A DNA stretch of 64,000 nt, taken from contig BCHU01000011.1 of the NCBI GenBank assembly GCA_001599715.1, positions 806,001 through 870,000 of the forward strand. Direction: 5' to 3'. Every line of letters begins with the position of its first letter. Within the stretch, counting starts at the first letter, position 1. A program made the translations under genes and the position numbers. Under the pieces are notes generated by a model. It did no database searches and was not told the DNA's origin. It was given only the letters and a program-made list of their open reading frames with translations. Source of the DNA: Phaeotremella fagi (lineage: Eukaryota > Basidiomycota > Tremellomycetes > Tremellales > Phaeotremellaceae). This document shows, piece after piece, positions 60,612 to 64,000 of the stretch.

Positions 60612-61198
60612 ATGTCTTTGACCGATAACAATCCTTCCGAAACAACTTCTGGTTCAACCGCTGGTTCACAAATCATCATCGATTTCCTTCCTACGTAAAG
60701 ACCTTCACCGACAGCCAGAAACGCATCGCAGCCGAAGTGTCGGTTTTCTCGTACATTAGACCTTCTACACGTGAAACAACTAGTGAAGAAATGGAGGGCT
60801 TGCAATCAGGATGGGCAAAAGTTTATGAACGACTCACGCCTAACGTCGCTAATAATTCCGAATTTCAAAACCGCTCAGCCGAGGACATCCTTACAAATTA
60901 TCTGAAATGTTATAACGAAGATACTCTCAACGAGGTCAAATCAGAGTATTCCAGTCTCAAAGATGTTACTTTTTGTACTGTACCGGAAGACAAGCTGTCT
61001 CAATTATCCTTGGAAGTTGCAAAAATGGCATATACAACATGGGAAAGTGGACAATCAAACATCAGCTTCGATTCCGATCTCAATTTCAATTTCATTTATG
61101 TTTCCGACAACATTTTCACCGCCTATAGACGCAAGAGCTCAGAGAAAGGTCTCTCGCTTTTCAAAAGATGGCACGCTGGTAGTATTGGAGGCTTGTGA
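60612..61198 (+). pseudogene. Frameshifted tandem family copy B
   Basis: From ATG 60612 the frame reads MSLTDNNPSETTSGSTAGSQ and stops at TAA 60696-60698, after 28 codons. The match to copy A then continues in a different frame from KTFTDSQKRIAAEV to the stop at 61196-61198. It includes NRSAEDIL, VKSEYSSLKDVTFC, SFDSDLNFNFIYVSDNIFTA and FKRWHAGSIGGL. Against copy A, one base appears missing near 60692. A GT...AG pair there would be only 20 nt, too short for splicing. A downstream ATG at 60737 could still give a 153-residue product, so either a truncated functional gene or a base-call error is possible. Confidence 0.65.
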
Positions 61199-61322
61199 AG
61201 TGTTTGTGGTAATGTGGAAGGTCTTCTAATTGTTCATACAGTAGTTGTGTTTTCGTCCTGTTCCTTCAACTGAGAGTTGTCAGACGGCTATCTTGATCAA
61301 CAAGAGTTGCCCAAGTCCGACT

Positions 61323-61447
61323 GCGAGGTTGACGTTCGAGGTTGTTTATTCGAGGTTGATGTCGAGGTTGATGTCGAGGTTGATGTCGAGGTTGAATTCG
61401 AGGATTGAGTTCGAGGTTGAATACTAGGTTGACGTCGAGGTTGAATC
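61323..61447. repeat. Minisatellite array 1 (CGAGGTTGATGT-type)
   Basis: Imperfect tandem units built on CGAGGTTGA. The centre (61351-61398) has near-perfect 12-mers CGAGGTTGATGT, flanked by variants such as CGAGGTTGACGT and CGAGGTTGAATT. Short open frames across it are repeat artefacts. Confidence 0.9.
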
Positions 61448-61835
61448 TCTTAAGGGTGATTGACATCACAGTTAAGAGAAGGTTGATCAAGATCGCTCGA
61501 TGTAAGGTGATAACGATGCAGAGTACTATAAACTAAGAATTATCTAAGAGAAGACAAAAGTACGAGATCGATGCAGTTCAAGCACCAATCCCTCGAGATA
61601 TATATATGTCAGAAATAAACAAAAGGAAATAGGAAACAATAAAGAATAAAACAATAACTACGTATAAACAATAAGTCACCAGGACAATAGTGTTTAAGAA
61701 ACAAAAGGATTAAGATCAAAGACGTTTAGCAAACAAAAGAAGCAGGAACAAGGTACAATAGCACAAAAAGACTAACCAATACTTCTGAAACGGTATTGTT
61801 AGTTGAGTTCTAAAATTAAGTTAACCAAGTTAACT
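61448..61835. other. A-rich spacer between two minisatellites
   Basis: About 390 bases, strongly A-rich on the plus strand (AAACAAAAGG, AATAAAACAATAAC) and without a gene. It ends in a palindrome at 61818-61836. Its composition differs from nearby intergenic DNA, and it may be part of one inserted unit with the flanking arrays. Confidence 0.4.
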
Positions 61836-61836
61836 T
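61818..61836. repeat. Perfect 8-bp inverted repeat
   Basis: AAGTTAAC, a 3-base loop (CAA), then GTTAACTT: a perfect 19-base palindrome at the left edge of minisatellite array 2. Confidence 0.85.
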
Positions 61837-62011
61837 CGAGGTAACGATGGATTCGAGGTTCGAGGTAAATTCGAGGTTCAAGATAAATTCGAGGTTCGAG
61901 GTAACGATGAATTCGAGGTTGAGGTTCGAGGTAACGATGAATTCGAGGTTGAGGTTTGAGCTCGAGGTTGAGGTTTGAGCTCGAGGTTGAGGTTTGAGCT
62001 CAAGGTTGAGC
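61836..62011. repeat. Minisatellite array 2 (TTCGAGGTT / GAGGTTTGAGCTC types)
   Basis: Tandem imperfect repeats. The left part alternates TTCGAGGTT with CGAGGTAACGATGAA; the right part has three copies of CTCGAGGTTGAGGTTTGAG. The core CGAGGTT is shared with array 1. Confidence 0.9.
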
Positions 62012-62159
62012 ATAGCGTCATGACACATACAAAAATAGAAAAAGAAATATGAAGAAACAATGGAATGCATTTCGAAGCAACTAAGAGAACAATCATTACA
62101 AATCACCATATTCAACAATTGCATTACGAGAAGCAACAAAACCTTTCATCACACACCAC

Positions 62160-62639
62160 TTACTCCTCACTAACAACGACTCCTGGCCCACCAGTTTCTA
62201 CTGGGATGATACTGAAATGATATGCCGCAGAACCAGCTACATAATAGTTCTCTTGAGTTTCATCTTTTACAACATCTGAGAAAACAACACTCTTAAATTG
62301 ATCCCAGTTACGACCTAAAAGAGCAGAGAACTGTTTCTTCTCTTTTTCCTGGAGAGTGAAGTGTATGTAACCCCAGGAGTACTCCTCATCGTCTATGCGG
62401 TATAGAGCATAGCGTTCGGAGACTTTCGATGTACCTTGATCTTCTGTGGGGATTGGAAGTGGATCGAGCTTGAATAGCTTATCTTCCTTCCATTGCTGAC
62501 CGTAATCGAAAAATCTCGTACGAACAAGCCAGCTGTAGGAGGGAGTTGGTCGAAGAATTGGAATTCTTCCAGTCTCCGTGAGGATGATGGATTTCCCATC
62601 GGCTGAGAGGGTGATCGTGGATTTAGTTGCACTTGTCAT
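62160..62639 (-). CDS. Hypothetical protein, 159 aa
   Basis: An intronless frame from ATG 62639 (MTSATKSTITLSADGKSIIL) to TAA 62162-62160. It has no signal peptide or membrane span. The composition is beta-rich with many aromatic residues (SYSWLVRTRFFDYGQQW, YSWGYIHFTLQ, NYYVAGSAAYHFSII), suggesting a small compact soluble fold. I recognise no family. It lies just beyond a minisatellite, in the region of short unrecognised genes. It could be lineage-specific. Confidence 0.6.
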   Translation of the reverse strand: MTSATKSTITLSADGKSIILTETGRIPILRPTPSYSWLVRTRFFDYGQQWKEDKLFKLDPLPIPTEDQGTSKVSERYALYRIDDEEYSWGYIHFTLQEKEKKQFSALLGRNWDQFKSVVFSDVVKDETQENYYVAGSAAYHFSIIPVETGGPGVVVSEE

Positions 62640-63110
62640 CGTTCTGTGTGTTGATTAACCTTGGTTGTTATGAATCGTACGAACTGGATGGTTGTTTGGG
62701 GAATGAAAAAGATCATCAGTGGGATTTTATGTGAGGTAGCTGTTAGCCTTCTCCCAAAAAATGAAATCGACTCGATCGACTCGATAATGAATGGAAAGGA
62801 TTGCAGAAATGTTTGGTCTCCTTTGAGTGACATGAAGACATACACACTTTTGAGAGACAGTCGTTGCAGAAGAGGAAGAGATTGATGACGTGAAGTCTGG
62901 GGATACTTGAACAACATGATTGGGGAAATACAGTATCATTAATCTCAGTAGTTGAGATGAAATGATGATATTCAAATGCGGCCGATGCACAGTATCTTTA
63001 TGACATGTGGTTACAGAACACAGTTCGATCAACTTAACCAGGAGATTCATATGTACAGATACAGACTGAAATATTTCGACAGAGAAATCAATTCATACAG
63101 CGATAGCAAT
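62640..63110. other. Intergenic region
   Basis: 471 bases between two minus-strand genes. Frames on both strands here (for example 62661-62885) overlap each other and lack family features. A direct TCGACTCGATCGACTCGAT-like repeat is at about 62768-62785. Confidence 0.4.
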
Positions 63111-63531
63111 CTATCGGAGCCCGCCCCCGAATTGATCACGGAAATTACTACGAACGTCCATGAACCTCATATACTCCAGGGCCCCTTTTTTGACTTTATC
63201 ATCAGCAGACTGTTTCGAGAGCTTAGCAGATTTCTCAGTCGGGAGCGAAGTGTTTGTTTTGGTGGTTGTTTTCTCGGTCCGGGTCTGAGATGTTTTGGTG
63301 GACTGCGATTTTTCGTTTGATTCAGAATCATGGATTTGTCGCTTGGAAGGAAGTACTTACTTTGGTTTGGGTTTGTTCTTCATCTCTTTGGGTGAAATGA
63401 CTTGGAACCAATTCATCAGTTTGTTTGGATAAAGTTCTTGATGAGATTACTGTGACTTTCATCAACCTCCAATCGAAACAAAAACCGTGTGTCAGAAAAT
63501 AAGAAATGAACTTACCACTTGATGTTGACAT
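63111..63531 (-). CDS. Small Lys/Thr/Gln-rich hypothetical protein
   Basis: Three exons joined from ATG 63531 (MSTSS) across two GTAAGT introns to TAG 63113-63111, giving about 100 residues. After the first junction it reads VTVISSRTLSKQTDELVPSH. Then comes a low-complexity stretch (TQTKSTKTSQTRTEKTTTKT) and a more ordered tail (KKGALEYMRFMDVRSNFRDQ) ending FGGGLR. The first acceptor (GAAAG) was chosen because other AGs bring a stop. It is highly basic and could be nuclear, but no family is recognised. Confidence 0.5.
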
Positions 63532-64000
63532 TGTGGATTGTATTTGAATACAGTACAACTCTTACAATTTAATGGGGTGTTGTGAAGAGCCACAAGGTGA
63601 TAACTATCGTCCGTGAAATATCATTGTAACACTCGATTCGACCTCTATCTGCTATCGAGTCGTTTCTACGTGCGATTCGATTCGATTTAATTCCAAAGTA
63701 TTTCTTCCCATCTTTGTAGCAAAGGATTACATGAAATTTGATTTTGCCACTTACAGTATTATCTTGATTGGTAAAAAGTATCACTCTTACGCAATAATCC
63801 AAGACTGGAATAATTTGTAGATATCTCTATGTATGATGAATAATGACAACTTGGTGTGGTGAGCACTGACGATGCATCGTTTTCTAATTACTTATACTTG
63901 CAGATTGAACGATTGAAATCTGCTTTTGCCACACACACTTGAGAGGCCGCCACTACTGTTGTGGGTTGATCGACAGTTGCTCATGCTGTGGAAAAGAGCA
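63532..64000. other. Right edge, no supported gene
   Basis: 469 bases upstream of the small gene and running to the window edge. A minus frame at 63569-63802 starts without clear coding features. I see nothing that can be supported. Confidence 0.4.

Larger units (their letters stand above)
59005..61198. repeat. Diverged tandem duplication (two copies of about 1.15 kb)
   Basis: Copy A runs from about 59005 to 60137 and copy B from about 60138 to 61198. Each has the same order: shared flank, AT-rich leader, then a gene ending in a KRWxxGSxxG motif. Matching points are offset by 1133 bases (ATTCGTAGA), 1172 bases (start codons) and 1192 bases (stop codons), so indels have accumulated. Divergence is substantial, so the event is not recent. 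Confidence 0.85.

Noticed and set aside
60692..60712. 20-nt GT-AG intron that would restore copy B
   Set aside because: Far below the length a fungal spliceosome is known to handle, and the intronless copy A aligns through it with a one-base gap.
61323..62011. CRISPR array
   Set aside because: Units are contiguous with no unique spacers, and the genome is eukaryotic; these are minisatellites.

Overview
This window is eukaryotic nuclear DNA from a fungus, most likely a basidiomycete yeast of the Tremellales (Cryptococcus/Kwoniella type). That placement is inferred from gene architecture and was not confirmed by any search. Genes are compact, lie on both strands, and are broken by many short introns (mostly 36-80 nt, GTRNGT donors, CTRAY branch sites, YAG acceptors). 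Most gene models below were rebuilt by joining exons so that family motifs read through the junctions. I saw no tRNA, rRNA, CRISPR array or intact transposon.

Layout. 0-2.4 kb: a truncated hypothetical gene and two adjacent small genes that may be diverged tandem copies. 2.6-10.1 kb: housekeeping genes (3-ketoacyl-CoA thiolase, prefoldin subunit 2, eIF3m, the retromer sorting nexin Vps17). 10.5-18.9 kb: one very large minus-strand gene for a ZNFX1/NFX1-type zinc-finger SF1 helicase, the family linked to RNAi and heterochromatin in fission yeast (Hrr1). 20.2-31 kb: an SR-rich small protein, a DUF1275 membrane protein with an apparent 3-nt microexon, a gamma-glutamyltransferase-family enzyme, a DHA-type MFS transporter divergent from an SDR, and a secreted S9 prolyl-oligopeptidase-like protein that has lost catalytic residues. 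31.3-38.3 kb: five consecutive genes for mitochondrial functions (carnitine acetyltransferase, Mrp10/mS37, uL16m, an Atp19-like ATP synthase subunit, Tim50). 38.6-58.9 kb: dynein light intermediate chain, a one-pass membrane coiled-coil protein, Vtc1, a PalI/Sur7-type protein, a Gre2-like reductase, a membrane protein, an intronless GrpB/UPF0157 protein, a Mug190-type SMP-C2 protein, an INO80F-like coiled-coil protein and an MFS permease.

58.9-64 kb differs from the rest: short, unrecognised genes, mostly without introns, a diverged tandem duplication of about 1.15 kb whose second copy is frameshifted, and two related minisatellite arrays (TCGAGGTT core) flanking an A-rich spacer. It looks like a fast-evolving accessory stretch.

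The observations most worth following are the Walker A Lys-to-Arg change in the ZNFX1-like helicase, the 3-nt microexon, the predicted S9 pseudoenzyme, the frameshifted tandem paralogue, and the two minisatellite arrays.
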